Positions 49,836 to 57,596 of a stretch of DNA of 61,215 nucleotides are shown here, in pieces. Both the position numbers and the translations under genes were made by a program. The notes beneath the pieces are model-generated. The model was not told where the DNA came from, searched no databases, and saw only the letters and a program-made list of their open reading frames with translations. Positions within the stretch are counted from its first letter, which is position 1. Each line of letters begins with the position of its first letter. The DNA comes from Gemmatimonadota bacterium (GTDB lineage Bacteria; Gemmatimonadota; Gemmatimonadetes; Gemmatimonadales; GWC2-71-9), in NCBI GenBank assembly GCA_016209985.1, contig JACQVB010000226.1, positions 1-61,215 of the forward strand, in the 5' to 3' direction.

Positions 49836-50323
49836 CTCGTATCGCGATCTATCCCGGATCCTTCGACCCGATCACCCACGGGCACGTGGACCTCATCCAC
49901 CGCAGCCTGCAGTTCGTCGACCGCCTGATCGTCGCCGTTGCCACCAACTCTTCCAAGACGCCGATGTTCACGCTCGAGGAACGGCTGGAGATGATGGGCG
50001 AAGTCCTGCAGGACGAGCCCCGGGCGGACGTCCGTTCATTCGGCGGATTGCTGGCGGACTATGCGCGCCAGTCGGGCGCGAGCATGGTGGTGAGGGGCCT
50101 GCGCGCGGTGAGCGACTTCGAGTACGAGTTCCACATGGCGCTGATTAACCGTCAGCTGCACTGCGTTCTGGAGAACGTGTTCATGGTGCCGGCTGTCCAC
50201 CTGAACTATCTCTCGTCGAGCCTGGTGCGGGAAGTCGCCCGGCTGGGCGGTGACGTCAGCGCCTTTGTGCCGGCGGCCGTCCTGCGGGCATTCAACGCGA
50301 AACTCAAGAAAAGTGAGATGTAA
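49832..50323 (+). CDS. coaD: Phosphopantetheine adenylyltransferase CoaD
   Basis: 163 residues, exactly family size; the penultimate step of coenzyme A synthesis (phosphopantetheine + ATP). RIAIYPGSFDPITHGHVDLI contains the T/HxGH nucleotidyl motif (H16-G17-H18), with MVVRGLRAVSDFEYEFHMAL and YLSSSLVREVARLGGDVSAF (SSSxVR). ATG 49832 is coupled to rsmD, the common rsmD-coaD order. The last codons (KKSEM) merge into AGTGAGA tandem repeats that continue into the next gene's start. Confidence 0.97.
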   Translation: MTRIAIYPGSFDPITHGHVDLIHRSLQFVDRLIVAVATNSSKTPMFTLEERLEMMGEVLQDEPRADVRSFGGLLADYARQSGASMVVRGLRAVSDFEYEFHMALINRQLHCVLENVFMVPAVHLNYLSSSLVREVARLGGDVSAFVPAAVLRAFNAKLKKSEM

Positions 50324-50326
50324 GAA

Positions 50327-51298
50327 GTGAGAAGTGAGAAGTTCCGGACTGCCCTCCACCGTCGCGCCGCGGCGCTCCAGCGGAGCGTGGTGCTAGCGGA
50401 AGGATGGGACCCCCGGATCCAGAACGCCGCACGCATTCTCGAGCGGGAGAAAATCGCCCGGGTGGTGGTGCTGGGTCGCCGGATCGAATCGGATCCGAGA
50501 TTGGAGCAGGTGGCGGCACATTTGCACCAGCGAAAACCGGACCGGACCGGCACCCTGGAAAAGGCCCTGGAGCTTGCCCGCGATCCCCTCCGCTTTGCGG
50601 GCGGTCTGGTGGGACTGGGCCTGGCCGACGCCGCGGTCGGTGGGGCCACTTGTCCCACCGCCGACGTCCTCCGCGCGGCGCTTTGGGCCATCGGTCCGGC
50701 AGCGGGAGTCACGACCGTGAGCAGCGCTTTCTACATGGTGACGAAGCGACCCGCCGACCCGCCGACCCGCCGGGGTGGGCGGCGCGGTGGGGAGGCGGTG
50801 CTCACCTTCACCGACTGCGGCGTCGTTCCCGACCCGACGGCTATGCAGCTGGCGGACATCGGCATGGCGGCGGCGCGGGATCGGCGCAACATTGTGGGGG
50901 ACGAACCGGTCGTCGCCTTCTTGTCCTACAGCACGAGAGGCAGTGCGGAAGGCCCCCGGGTCGATAAGGTCCGGGACGCCGTCCGCCGCTTCCGGGAGCG
51001 CGAGCCGTCGGTGCGGTGCGATGGCGAGCTGCAGGGGGACGCCGCCCTGGTCCCCGAGATCGCCCGTGTCAAGGCGGCGGACTCCCCGGTTGCCGGGGCG
51101 GCCAACGTTCTGGTGTTTCCCGACCTTGACAGCGGGAACATCGCGTACAAACTGGTACAGCGGCTGGCCGGCGCGGATGCGATCGGCCCCATCATGCAGG
51201 GCCTGGCCCGTCCCATGGCGGATCTCTCCCGGGGAGCGACCGCCGAAGACGTGGTCGATGTGGCAGCCGTCACGGTGCTTCAGTCTGCGGGAGCGTAG
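50327..51298 (+). CDS. pta: Phosphate acyltransferase family protein (phosphotransacetylase)
   Basis: 323-residue PTA_PTB domain enzyme interconverting acetyl-CoA and acetyl phosphate. It has only the catalytic domain, without the DRTGG and P-loop parts of long Pta. Landmarks: [56 protein letters not shown] and [20 protein letters not shown]. Residues ~141-149 (ADPPTRRGG) come from a triplicated GACCCGCC unit. Start GTG 50327; the first codons lie in AGTGAGA tandem repeats just after coaD. Context: no acetate kinase gene adjacent. Confidence 0.9.
   Translation: MRSEKFRTALHRRAAALQRSVVLAEGWDPRIQNAARILEREKIARVVVLGRRIESDPRLEQVAAHLHQRKPDRTGTLEKALELARDPLRFAGGLVGLGLADAAVGGATCPTADVLRAALWAIGPAAGVTTVSSAFYMVTKRPADPPTRRGGRRGGEAVLTFTDCGVVPDPTAMQLADIGMAAARDRRNIVGDEPVVAFLSYSTRGSAEGPRVDKVRDAVRRFREREPSVRCDGELQGDAALVPEIARVKAADSPVAGAANVLVFPDLDSGNIAYKLVQRLAGADAIGPIMQGLARPMADLSRGATAEDVVDVAAVTVLQSAGA
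50748..50771 (+). repeat. Tandem triplication of GACCCGCC inside pta
   Basis: Three exact 8-base units run head to tail in frame and encode an Asp/Pro/Arg-rich loop after the VTKR segment. Unlike most repeats here there is no clear inverted half, but a GGGGTGGGCGGC stretch follows directly. Confidence 0.6.
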
Positions 51299-51299
51299 A

Positions 51300-51635
51300 A
51301 TGAGCTTTTCGGTAAAGAAAGACCCGAAGGGTGTCGTGGTGGTCACGGTGGACGGCCAGCTCATCGTCGGGAACCGGCAGGAGCTCAAACAGAAGATCAC
51401 CGAGGCACTCGAGGCAGGAGAACGCAAGTTCCTCATCGACTTTACCAACACCGGCTACATCGATTCCTCCGGGCTCGGCGTGCTGGTATCGCTTTCGCGC
51501 AAGATTCGCGAGGCGGACGGCGAGCTTCGGCTGGCGGGACTCAATGAAGATCTCCGCACGTTGTTCGAGCTGACCAAACTCGACTCCCTCTTCAGCATTG
51601 CCGACTCCCCCGCTGCCGCCCTCGCCGGATTCTGA
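51300..51635 (+). CDS. STAS-domain anti-sigma factor antagonist (SpoIIAA/RsbV-like)
   Basis: 111-residue STAS protein. FTNTGYIDSSGLGVLVSLSR carries the phosphorylation-site Ser (S56/S57) of the DSSGLG motif. When unphosphorylated it would bind the kinase/anti-sigma protein encoded next. ATG 51300 overlaps the pta stop region by two bases. It forms a set with the HATPase (51823) and the phosphatase (52263), the classical antagonist-kinase-phosphatase switch. No sigma factor gene is in the window. Confidence 0.93.
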   Translation: MSFSVKKDPKGVVVVTVDGQLIVGNRQELKQKITEALEAGERKFLIDFTNTGYIDSSGLGVLVSLSRKIREADGELRLAGLNEDLRTLFELTKLDSLFSIADSPAAALAGF

Positions 51636-51724
51636 AGCGGGCTTCGCCCTGAAGGGCTTCAGCCCTGAAGGGTTCGCCTCCCTCAGACTCTGTGTGCGCC
51701 GCTCACCCAGCGGTGCCTGGCGCG

Positions 51725-51813
51725 CCTCGTCCCCCTCTCCCGAAGGCGCCGCCCTGAGCGGAGTGGGAGCCTGCCCCGCGCGAAGCGAGGGGGAGAAAGG
51801 GGACCGGGGAGAG
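51725..51813. repeat. Composite family D repeat upstream of the HATPase gene
   Basis: CGTCCCCCTCTCCCGAAGG (left), CGCCCTGAGCGGAGTGGGAGC and GCCTGCCCCGCGCGAAGCGA (middle) and AAGGGGACCGGGGAGAGG (right) match the composite copy at 20.8 kb in order. The preceding 51636-51700 holds another small hairpin array (CTGAAGGGCTTCAGCCCTGA). The right end supplies the GGGGAGAGG purine stretch nine bases before the ATG at 51823. Confidence 0.75.
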
Positions 51814-51822
51814 GTGATCTCG

Positions 51823-52212
51823 ATGCGCGTTCCGTCCAACCTCGAGGTAGTGGAAGAAGCGGTGGATGTCGTCGCTCGTCACTGCCTCGCCTCCGGCCTG
51901 GCGCCGCGGGCGGCTCGCTTCAATTTGCGGGTCGCGCTCTCGGAGGCGCTCTCCAACGCCATCGTGTACGGCAACGGGCTCGATCCTTCCAAGTCGGTCG
52001 ATGTCTGGATCGAGGTCGCTGATCAGGGCATCGCGGTCCACGTGTGCGATCAGGGAGCAGGGTTCGACCCCGGCGCCATACCGGATCCGACTCTTCCCGA
52101 GCGCCTCGAGCGGCCGGATGGGCGGGGCTTGTTCCTCATCCGCCAGCTGGTTGACGATGTCTCCTTCAATGACCGAGGAAACTCCATCTGCATGATCCTG
52201 CGCCGCGCCTAG
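51823..52212 (+). CDS. Anti-sigma regulatory serine kinase (HATPase_c, RsbW/SpoIIAB-like)
   Basis: 129-residue GHKL-fold kinase. N box LRVALSEALSNAIVYGN (E41, N45), G1 box VCDQGAGFDP (D76) and G2 box GRGLFLIRQLVDDVSFN are present, so ATP binding is likely. It would phosphorylate the STAS antagonist upstream and hold a sigma factor or a two-component output. ATG 51823 follows GGGGAGAGG donated by a family D repeat; GTG 51814 is an alternative three codons earlier. It forms the middle of the partner-switching set. Confidence 0.92.
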   Translation: MRVPSNLEVVEEAVDVVARHCLASGLAPRAARFNLRVALSEALSNAIVYGNGLDPSKSVDVWIEVADQGIAVHVCDQGAGFDPGAIPDPTLPERLERPDGRGLFLIRQLVDDVSFNDRGNSICMILRRA

Positions 52213-52262
52213 ACCGGCTCGACGCACTCCTCCAATCGCTCGGTTCGCTGGTCGGCTCGCGC

Positions 52263-53789
52263 GTGCGCCTCTGGCGTTACGCCCGGGGGCGACTGCGGCC
52301 GGTGGCCGGTTGTCAGGGAGCCACGCCTCCGCGAGTGCGCGTCGGGCCCGAAGGTCTCGAAGCGCAGCCGAGTGAAGGCCGGTGGATCGCGCCGCTCAGT
52401 GGCCTGGACGGATACTGGTACGAAGTGGTCGCGGGTGCGGAACAGGCCGCCGCCGCGGCCCAGCGCCTCGCTCCCATCCTGTCCCAGCTGCTCTCCGCCG
52501 AAGTCGACACCCTCCGGCTGGCCGAGGATCTGGCCGACCGCCTCGAAGAAATCGAGCTGCTGTATTCGATCAGTGAAGTGCTGGGCCGCACCATCCGCCT
52601 CGAGGAGGCGGCCCAGAAGATCGTGCGCGAGGTGAGCGACGTGGTGGGAGCCCGCCGCTCGTCCATCCTGGTGGCGGATGAGAGCGGGCGGACGCTGCGT
52701 CCGGTCGCGGGATACGGGCTGGACGTCACCCGCGTGGCCCCGGTCCCGGTGGACGACGCCGAGTCCATTGCCGCGCGGGTCTTCCGGGAACGCCGCATGA
52801 TCGGCTACGACCCGGCTGATCCCGCGTGGAGTACTCCGGGGCGGGGCATCGACCCGACCTATCGCGGCACCGCGTTTCTCTCGGCTCCCATCCTGTATCC
52901 CACCCCGGAAGGCGCGCCCCGTCCGGTGGGAGTCATCAACCTCACGGACCGGGTGGGAGCCGACGCCTTCACCCAAGGTGAGCGGCGGTTGGTCGCGGCC
53001 ATCGCCGGGCAGATCGCGGCGGCGATCGAAAACGCCCGGCTGGTCGATCGGGATCGCCAGCAACTGCGAGTGCGCCGGGAGCTCGAGCTGGCGCACGATC
53101 TCCAGATGCGCCTGTTGCCTCGCCCCGCCGCCATCGGAATGGAGGCATCGATCGGCGCGCGGTGCGAGTCCGCCGAGAGCGTCGGCGGGGACTTCTACGA
53201 GTTCTTCCGACTGGCGGAGCACCGGGTCGGCATCATGCTCGGCGACGTCTCGTCGCACGGTTTCGCCGCGGCGCTCATCATGGCGCTCACCTTGTCGGCC
53301 GCGGGCATTCACGCCTCGGCGGCAGACACACCGGAAGAAACCCTGCAGCGGCTGCTCGAATCCATCACGGCCGAGTTGGCGAGGACCGAAATGCACCTGG
53401 CCCTCTTCTACGGTGTGGTCGACGGCACGCGCGGAAGGTTGCGCTACGCCAACGCGGGACACCCCCATGCGTTTCGGGTCACCGGCACCGGCATCGCGGA
53501 ACGCCTCGGCGCCACCTCACCGCCGCTGGGTCTCGCCCGCTCCGACACGATCAAGGGCGCGGAGATCAGCTGGCATCCCGGGACCGATCTCCTGGTCCTG
53601 GTGTCCGACGGCATCGTCGACGCGCGCAACGCGGCGGGCGACCGCTTCGGCGAATCGCGGGTGCTGGAGCTGGTCCAGCGCCATTCCGGTGAGTCGCCCG
53701 CCAGCATCGTGAACGCGGTATTCACTGCCGTCTCCGCGCACTCGCCGAGCGCCGCGGACGACCGCACCTTCCTCGTTCTCCTCGGCTGA
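52263..53789 (+). CDS. GAF-domain PP2C-type serine phosphatase (RsbU/SpoIIE-like)
   Basis: 508 residues: an N-terminal segment (1-90), a GAF sensor (~95-260, ISEVLGRTIRLEEAAQKIVR and SAPILYPTPEG...VGVINLTDRVGAD), a helical linker (RRELELAHDLQMRLLPRP) and a PP2C/SpoIIE domain with SAESVGGDFYEFFRLAEHRV, VGIMLGDVSSHGFAAALIMA and YANAGHPHAFRVTGTG. It would dephosphorylate the STAS protein on a signal sensed by GAF. The first usable start is GTG 52263. The frame stays open and protein-like upstream for 17 codons (DRLDALLQSLGSL), so the true start may be a CTG or lie earlier. rsmA follows without a gap. Confidence 0.93.
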   Translation: MRLWRYARGRLRPVAGCQGATPPRVRVGPEGLEAQPSEGRWIAPLSGLDGYWYEVVAGAEQAAAAAQRLAPILSQLLSAEVDTLRLAEDLADRLEEIELLYSISEVLGRTIRLEEAAQKIVREVSDVVGARRSSILVADESGRTLRPVAGYGLDVTRVAPVPVDDAESIAARVFRERRMIGYDPADPAWSTPGRGIDPTYRGTAFLSAPILYPTPEGAPRPVGVINLTDRVGADAFTQGERRLVAAIAGQIAAAIENARLVDRDRQQLRVRRELELAHDLQMRLLPRPAAIGMEASIGARCESAESVGGDFYEFFRLAEHRVGIMLGDVSSHGFAAALIMALTLSAAGIHASAADTPEETLQRLLESITAELARTEMHLALFYGVVDGTRGRLRYANAGHPHAFRVTGTGIAERLGATSPPLGLARSDTIKGAEISWHPGTDLLVLVSDGIVDARNAAGDRFGESRVLELVQRHSGESPASIVNAVFTAVSAHSPSAADDRTFLVLLG

Positions 53790-54638
53790 GTGGGGCGGCG
53801 CCTCGGCCAGCACTTCCTCACCGATCCGGCAATTCTGGACCGGATCGTCGATGCGATCGATCCCGGTCCGGACGACGTGGTGATCGAAATCGGGCCGGGG
53901 AAGGGAACGCTGACTCGCCGGCTTGCGCCGCGGGTGGGGCACGTCGTCGCGATAGAAAAGGACGCGGCGCTCGCCCAGCAACTGCGTGAAGAGTGTAGAG
54001 TGAAGAGGGAAGAGTACGGCCACGCCCAGGTGACGATCGTCGAAGGTGACGCGCTCACGCTCGACTGGACCAGGCTCACGGCGGCGCCCACTCTTCCCTC
54101 TTCACTCTACACTCTTCACGCCTTCAAGGTCATCGGCAACATCCCCTACTACATCACCTCACCCCTCATCGAGAAGGCGCTCACGACGCCACTTCCTTCG
54201 GTGATCGTGTTTCTGGTGCAGCGGGAGTTCGCTGGCCGGCTCACGGCGGCCCCCGGTGGAAAGGAATACGGCGCGCTCTCCGCAGGGGTCCAGGCGATTG
54301 CACGAGTCGAGAAACTGTTCGTGGTGCGTGCCGGTGCGTTCCATCCGCCACCCAAAGTGGATTCGGCGGTGGTCCGCCTTACCCCACGGAAGGACCCCAC
54401 CGTGAGGGGTGACGAGCACCCCCGGTTCCGGGCATTCCTGGCGGCGGTTTTTTCCCAAAGGAGAAAACAACTGGGTCGTGCGCTACGCGGGGTGACCGGC
54501 ATGAGTAAGGAGGACGTCCTGGCGGTGCTGGACGGAATCGGCATCGATCCCGCATCGAGGGCGGAGGTCCTCACCGTCGACCAGCTCACCAGTCTGTTTC
54601 GGCGAACCCAATTGTTCCCGGACTCGGTGACTGAGTAA
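53790..54638 (+). CDS. rsmA: 16S rRNA dimethyladenosine transferase RsmA (KsgA), with two repeat-derived inserts
   Basis: 282 residues; dimethylates A1518/A1519 of 16S rRNA. GRRLGQHFLTDPAILDRIVD opens it, VIEIGPGKGTLTRRLAPRVG is motif I (35-39 GPGKG), VVAIEKD the acidic loop, and VIGNIPYYITSPLIEKAL the catalytic NIPYY at 117-121. The C-terminal RNA-binding domain includes FSQRRKQLGRAL. Between motif I and NIPYY, residues ~65-76 (LREECRVKREEYG) and ~100-111 (PTLPSSLYTLHAF) are encoded by the arms of a perfect inverted repeat; the segment between them (VTIVEGDALTLDW) is normal rsmA sequence. GTG 53790 adjoins the preceding stop. Confidence 0.92.
   Translation: MGRRLGQHFLTDPAILDRIVDAIDPGPDDVVIEIGPGKGTLTRRLAPRVGHVVAIEKDAALAQQLREECRVKREEYGHAQVTIVEGDALTLDWTRLTAAPTLPSSLYTLHAFKVIGNIPYYITSPLIEKALTTPLPSVIVFLVQREFAGRLTAAPGGKEYGALSAGVQAIARVEKLFVVRAGAFHPPPKVDSAVVRLTPRKDPTVRGDEHPRFRAFLAAVFSQRRKQLGRALRGVTGMSKEDVLAVLDGIGIDPASRAEVLTVDQLTSLFRRTQLFPDSVTE
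53984..54121. repeat. 32-bp perfect inverted repeat (family A) inside rsmA
   Basis: 53984-54015 (GCGTGAAGAGTGTAGAGTG...) and 54090-54121 are exact reverse complements over 32 bases, separated by 74 bases of ordinary rsmA sequence. The arm differs from the left arm of the four-helix-bundle element (5256-5291) at only one position over the shared stretch. Both arms are read in frame. Confidence 0.9.
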
Positions 54639-54668
54639 GATCCGGTCCATGCCCTTCGTTCGTTCCCC

Positions 54669-55520
54669 GTGACCGGTCTGGCCGTGCACCCGGAAGGGAG
54701 GTTGGTCGACCGGGCGCTCCAGTACCTCTCCAGCGGCCCGGCCGACAGCAGCGTGCTCACCCATCAGGTCCTCGGCATCCCGATGGCGACTCCCTTCGTG
54801 GCCGAGCGGCTGGTGGCGGCGCTTCTGGGTGCCGACCCCCGCGTCGGCCGCCTCGGGGATGGGCGCTGGATGCTGGTCGCGCCTGCCACCGCGTCGCCGG
54901 CGCTATCCGATTCTGCCTTCGCAGTCGTGGACGTCGAGACCACCGGCGGAATGGCGGGGCGCGGCGATCGCATCACCGAGATCGCGATCGTCGTCGTGTG
55001 CGGTGAACAGGTCGAGCTGCTGTATGAGTCTCTGGTGAATCCCGGCCGGCCCATTCCGCGTGCGGTTACCCAGGTCACGAACATCACCGATGAGATGGTC
55101 CGCGACCGCCCGGCCTTTGCCGAAATCGCCGATGAAGTGCTCGCCGTCCTTGCCGGACGGATCTTCGTGGCTCACAACATGAGCTTCGACTGGCGGTTCG
55201 TATCGAGCGAGCTGCGGCTGGTGCATGGCGTGGGGCTCGAGGGGCCGAAACTCTGCACCATCAAGCTCGCGCGGCGATTCCTTCCCGGTCTCAAGTCACG
55301 CAGCCTCGACAGTTTGGCCTACTACTTCGGGATGGAAATCGAGCGCCGCCACCGCGCCGGTCCCGACGCGCTGGCTACCGGGCACATACTCCAGCGGCTG
55401 CTCCGACTGGCGCAAGAGTCAGGCGCGTCCACGCTGAACGATCTTTGGGAGCTGAGCCGCCGCCGCGCCCGTCGCCGCCGACGTCGTCGGGCCCGTCCTG
55501 AGTCCATGGGAGAGCTATGA
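54669..55520 (+). CDS. DnaQ-like 3'-5' exonuclease
   Basis: 283 residues. A ~75-residue N-terminal helical region (LVDRALQYLSSG...LGDGRWMLV), resembling an HARE-HTH fold, precedes a DEDDh exonuclease domain: AFAVVDVETTGG (D88, E90), VTNITDEMVRDRPAFAEIAD, IFVAHNMSFDWRFVSSEL, and the late H-x4-D in HRAGPDALATGHIL. The C-terminus is a poly-Arg tail (RRRARRRRRRRARPESMGEL), probably nucleic-acid binding. Such proteins act in repair or as a Pol III epsilon paralogue. Start GTG 54669. Confidence 0.88.
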   Translation: MTGLAVHPEGRLVDRALQYLSSGPADSSVLTHQVLGIPMATPFVAERLVAALLGADPRVGRLGDGRWMLVAPATASPALSDSAFAVVDVETTGGMAGRGDRITEIAIVVVCGEQVELLYESLVNPGRPIPRAVTQVTNITDEMVRDRPAFAEIADEVLAVLAGRIFVAHNMSFDWRFVSSELRLVHGVGLEGPKLCTIKLARRFLPGLKSRSLDSLAYYFGMEIERRHRAGPDALATGHILQRLLRLAQESGASTLNDLWELSRRRARRRRRRRARPESMGEL

Positions 55521-55533
55521 CGCCCGCCGAGAA

Positions 55534-55567
55534 GTCATGCCGTCAAGCCGTCATGCCGTCATGCCGT
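55534..55567 (+). repeat. Tandem CATGCCGT repeat (family C, one arm)
   Basis: Four to five imperfect GTCATGCCGT/GTCAAGCCGT units lie head to tail between the exonuclease and metallo-hydrolase genes. No inverted arm is visible here; the same unit makes inverted pairs at 24.6, 49.2 and 57.3 kb. Confidence 0.7.
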
Positions 55568-55575
55568 GACCCTGC

Positions 55576-56472
55576 ATGATCCTCACCTACACGTTCCGCG
55601 TCGGTCGCCTCACTTGTCACACCCTTGAGGGTGGCCGGCAGCATCTCGACGGCGGCGCAATGTTCGGTGTCGTCCCTAAGCCCCTCTGGGAACAACAGAT
55701 CAAGCCGGACGCGCAGAATCGGATTCCCCTGGCGTTGCGCTGCCTCCTGATCGAGCATGACGCCGGTTTGGTGCTGGTCGACAACGGGATTGGCAATAAG
55801 GAGTCGGACAAGTTTCGTCGCATCTATGGCGTGGAAAACGCCGGGCGCCAGGGAGTGACCCAGCTGCACGACGCCTTGCACGAATTGGGCTTCGCCCCCT
55901 CCGACATACGCTACGTGATCGACACCCATTTGCATTTCGATCATGCGGGCGGTAACACCCACGTCGAAGAAGAGGAGGGCAAGGAGCCGCAGGATCGCCG
56001 GGCGGTTATTTCCTTCCCCAACGCCACCTACGTGGTCCAGGGACGGGAGCTGGAATTCGCCAGTCACACCAACGAGCGGACGGCGGCGAGCTACCTGCGA
56101 CGCAATTTCGATCCCATCACCCAAGCGGGGCGATGGAAGCTGGTGGAAGGGGACCTCGAGTTCTTGCCCGGAATCCGCCTGATGCGGACGCCGGGCCACG
56201 TCCCGCATCTCCAGTCGGTCGTGGTCCACGATGGGCCGGACACGGCATGTTTCGTGGCGGACCTGATCCCGACCACCGCCCACCTGCCGCTTCCCTGGAT
56301 CATGGGGTACGACCTGGAGCCGCTGGTCACGCTGGAATCCAAGCGCCGGCTGCTCAACCAGGCCCATCGGGAAGGCTGGATCCTGATCTTCGAGCACGAT
56401 CCGGAGCGTGCGGTCGGAAGGGTCGTGCAAGATGGTAAATCGTTTATCTACCAGCGACTTGACACTCCGTGA
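55576..56472 (+). CDS. Metallo-beta-lactamase-fold hydrolase
   Basis: 298 residues with the metal motif VIDTHLHFDHAGGN (H118, H120, D122, H123), later LMRTPGHVPHLQSVV (metal His) and the final FEHDPERAVGR His position. It is of the lactonase/AhlD-like or general MBL type; substrate not readable. ATG 55576 follows a family C repeat. The end of the gene contains the -35 of the infC promoter. Confidence 0.86.
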   Translation: MILTYTFRVGRLTCHTLEGGRQHLDGGAMFGVVPKPLWEQQIKPDAQNRIPLALRCLLIEHDAGLVLVDNGIGNKESDKFRRIYGVENAGRQGVTQLHDALHELGFAPSDIRYVIDTHLHFDHAGGNTHVEEEEGKEPQDRRAVISFPNATYVVQGRELEFASHTNERTAASYLRRNFDPITQAGRWKLVEGDLEFLPGIRLMRTPGHVPHLQSVVVHDGPDTACFVADLIPTTAHLPLPWIMGYDLEPLVTLESKRRLLNQAHREGWILIFEHDPERAVGRVVQDGKSFIYQRLDTP

Positions 56473-56487
56473 AGGGCGGCATACGTT
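56459..56487 (+). promoter_or_regulatory. Promoter of the infC-rpmI-rplT-pheST operon
   Basis: A consensus TTGACA (56459-56464), a 17-base spacer and TACGTT (56482-56487). The -35 box overlaps the last codons of the upstream gene. The start, ~56494, leaves a leader of about 235 bases before infC. Confidence 0.7.
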
Positions 56488-56572
56488 CGGTCAGACAAAC
56501 GAGCCAAGCAAGCGCGAGTCGCTTCACCCTCTTGCCGCCACTGGGCGTGCGTTCAGGGTTCCGATGAGAGAG

Positions 56573-56629
56573 CGGGCGGGAGATGGCCGCCCGAGTCAGC
56601 GGATTCCGGAAGAGGCGGGTCCGCTTTTT
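56573..56629 (+). promoter_or_regulatory. Two hairpins in the infC leader, the second followed by T residues (attenuator or terminator candidate)
   Basis: CGGGCGG-N7-CCGCCCG (56573-56593) makes a perfect 7-bp stem. AGCGGA (56598-56603) pairs with TCCGCT (56620-56625), followed by four Ts. In many bacteria the infC-rpmI-rplT leader is controlled by L20 or by attenuation. Here the second hairpin lies in the right place, 100 bases before infC, but the mechanism is inferred. Confidence 0.5.
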
Positions 56630-56636
56630 AATTGCT

Positions 56637-56710
56637 GAACGCGGAGCGTGGAACGCGGAGGTGTGGTATTTCTGCGTTCGCTCCGCGTTCCGAGTTCCGC
56701 GCTCCACACT
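56637..56710. repeat. Inverted pair of GGAACGCGGA-type repeats directly before infC
   Basis: The left arm (56637-56661: GAACGCGGAGCGTGGAACGC) is inverted at about 56675-56710 (CTCCGCGTTCCGAGTTCCGC core). It ends two bases before the Shine-Dalgarno of infC. The unit (GGAACGC/GGAGCGT) is different from families A-D but the architecture is the same. Confidence 0.7.
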
Positions 56711-56728
56711 CGGGAGGCATCACTGACA

Positions 56729-57250
56729 ATTCAGAATGAAAAACAAGAACAACGAGTTCGGGTCAACCGGCAAATACGCATCAGTCCGGTCCGACTCATC
56801 GGGGCCGACGGATCACAGCTCGGCATCGTGCAGCTGGAAGAAGCGTTTCGGATAGCCGCGGAAAGCGGTCATGATCTGGTCGAAGTCGCCCCGCTGGCTC
56901 GTCCGCCGGTGGTCAAGGTGATGGACTACGGGAAGTACCGTTTCGAGCAAGCCAAGGCGGCCCGCGCGGCAAAGAAAAAACAGCATGTGATACAGATGAA
57001 GGAAGTGAAGTACCGGCCGGGCATCGACGACCACGACTTCGATTTCAAAACCCGGCACGCGCGCAACTTCCTCCAAGAAGGCAACAAGGTGAAGCTCACC
57101 ATGATGTTCCGCGGCCGGCAGGTCGCCCATCCCGAGCTCGGGCGTGAGGTCCTCCAGCGAGTGGTCGATGCGCTCCAGGATGTCGGGAAGGTCGAAATGG
57201 AGCCGAAGCTCGAGGGGCGGAACATGACCATGGTGGTGGGACCCAAGTGA
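56729..57250 (+). CDS. infC: Translation initiation factor IF-3 with a probable AUU start
   Basis: 173 residues. RVRVNRQIRISPVRLIGADG, QLGIVQLEEAFRIAAESGHD and PVVKVMDYGKYRFEQAK are the N-domain. The C-domain has KEVKYRPGIDDHDFDFKTRH and GNKVKLTMMFRGRQVAHPEL. No in-frame ATG, GTG or TTG lies between the conserved N-terminus and the upstream repeat. A GGGAGG Shine-Dalgarno (56712-56717) precedes CTG (56723) and ATT (56729). AUU is the classic infC start, through which IF-3 represses its own translation, so ATT 56729 (11-base spacing) is preferred over CTG. Longer starts inside the repeat are unlikely. Confidence 0.93.
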   Translation: MQNEKQEQRVRVNRQIRISPVRLIGADGSQLGIVQLEEAFRIAAESGHDLVEVAPLARPPVVKVMDYGKYRFEQAKAARAAKKKQHVIQMKEVKYRPGIDDHDFDFKTRHARNFLQEGNKVKLTMMFRGRQVAHPELGREVLQRVVDALQDVGKVEMEPKLEGRNMTMVVGPK

Positions 57251-57294
57251 CGGCATGACGGGATAGACGGCATGACGGCATGCCGTTATGCCGT
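57248..57294. repeat. Inverted CATGACGG-type (family C) repeat between infC and rpmI
   Basis: TGACGGCATGACGGG, then GACGGCATGACGG and the inverted CATGCCGTTATGCCGT end form a tight hairpin beginning at the infC stop codon. The rest of the gap (57295-57395) is GGCGGG-rich with no other feature. Confidence 0.75.
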
Positions 57295-57395
57295 GGAGGG
57301 TGGTGGAGGGGAGAGGGGATGCCGTTGGGGCTGGGCGGTTGGGCGGCGGGTGCCGTCGCGCCGCGGAGCTACGCGATTTTACCGAGGACGCACGA

Positions 57396-57587
57396 ATGCC
57401 AAAGAAGAAGTCCAAGCGCATGGCTCGCCGGCGGTTCAAGATCACCGGCACCGGAAAACTGAAGCGGCGCCACGCCTATAAGGGCCACATTCTCACCAAG
57501 AAACATCCCAAGAGAAAGCGCCGCTTGCGGCAGGCCGCGATGGTGTCGCACGCGGATCGGCGCCTCAAGCACCTGCTGGAGGTCTAG
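57396..57587 (+). CDS. rpmI: 50S ribosomal protein L35
   Basis: 63-residue basic protein: [20 protein letters not shown] and [20 protein letters not shown], ending [20 protein letters not shown]. Length and the [19 protein letters not shown] signature are typical. ATG 57396 starts exactly at the family N-terminus. It lies in the canonical infC-rpmI-rplT order, with rplT nine bases downstream. Confidence 0.97.
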   Translation: MPKKKSKRMARRRFKITGTGKLKRRHAYKGHILTKKHPKRKRRLRQAAMVSHADRRLKHLLEV

Positions 57588-57596
57588 GAGCGGACT

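Noticed and set aside
56648..56728. GTG start of infC at 56648
   Set aside because: It lies in the repeat hairpin, has no Shine-Dalgarno, and adds 27 residues with no counterpart in IF-3.
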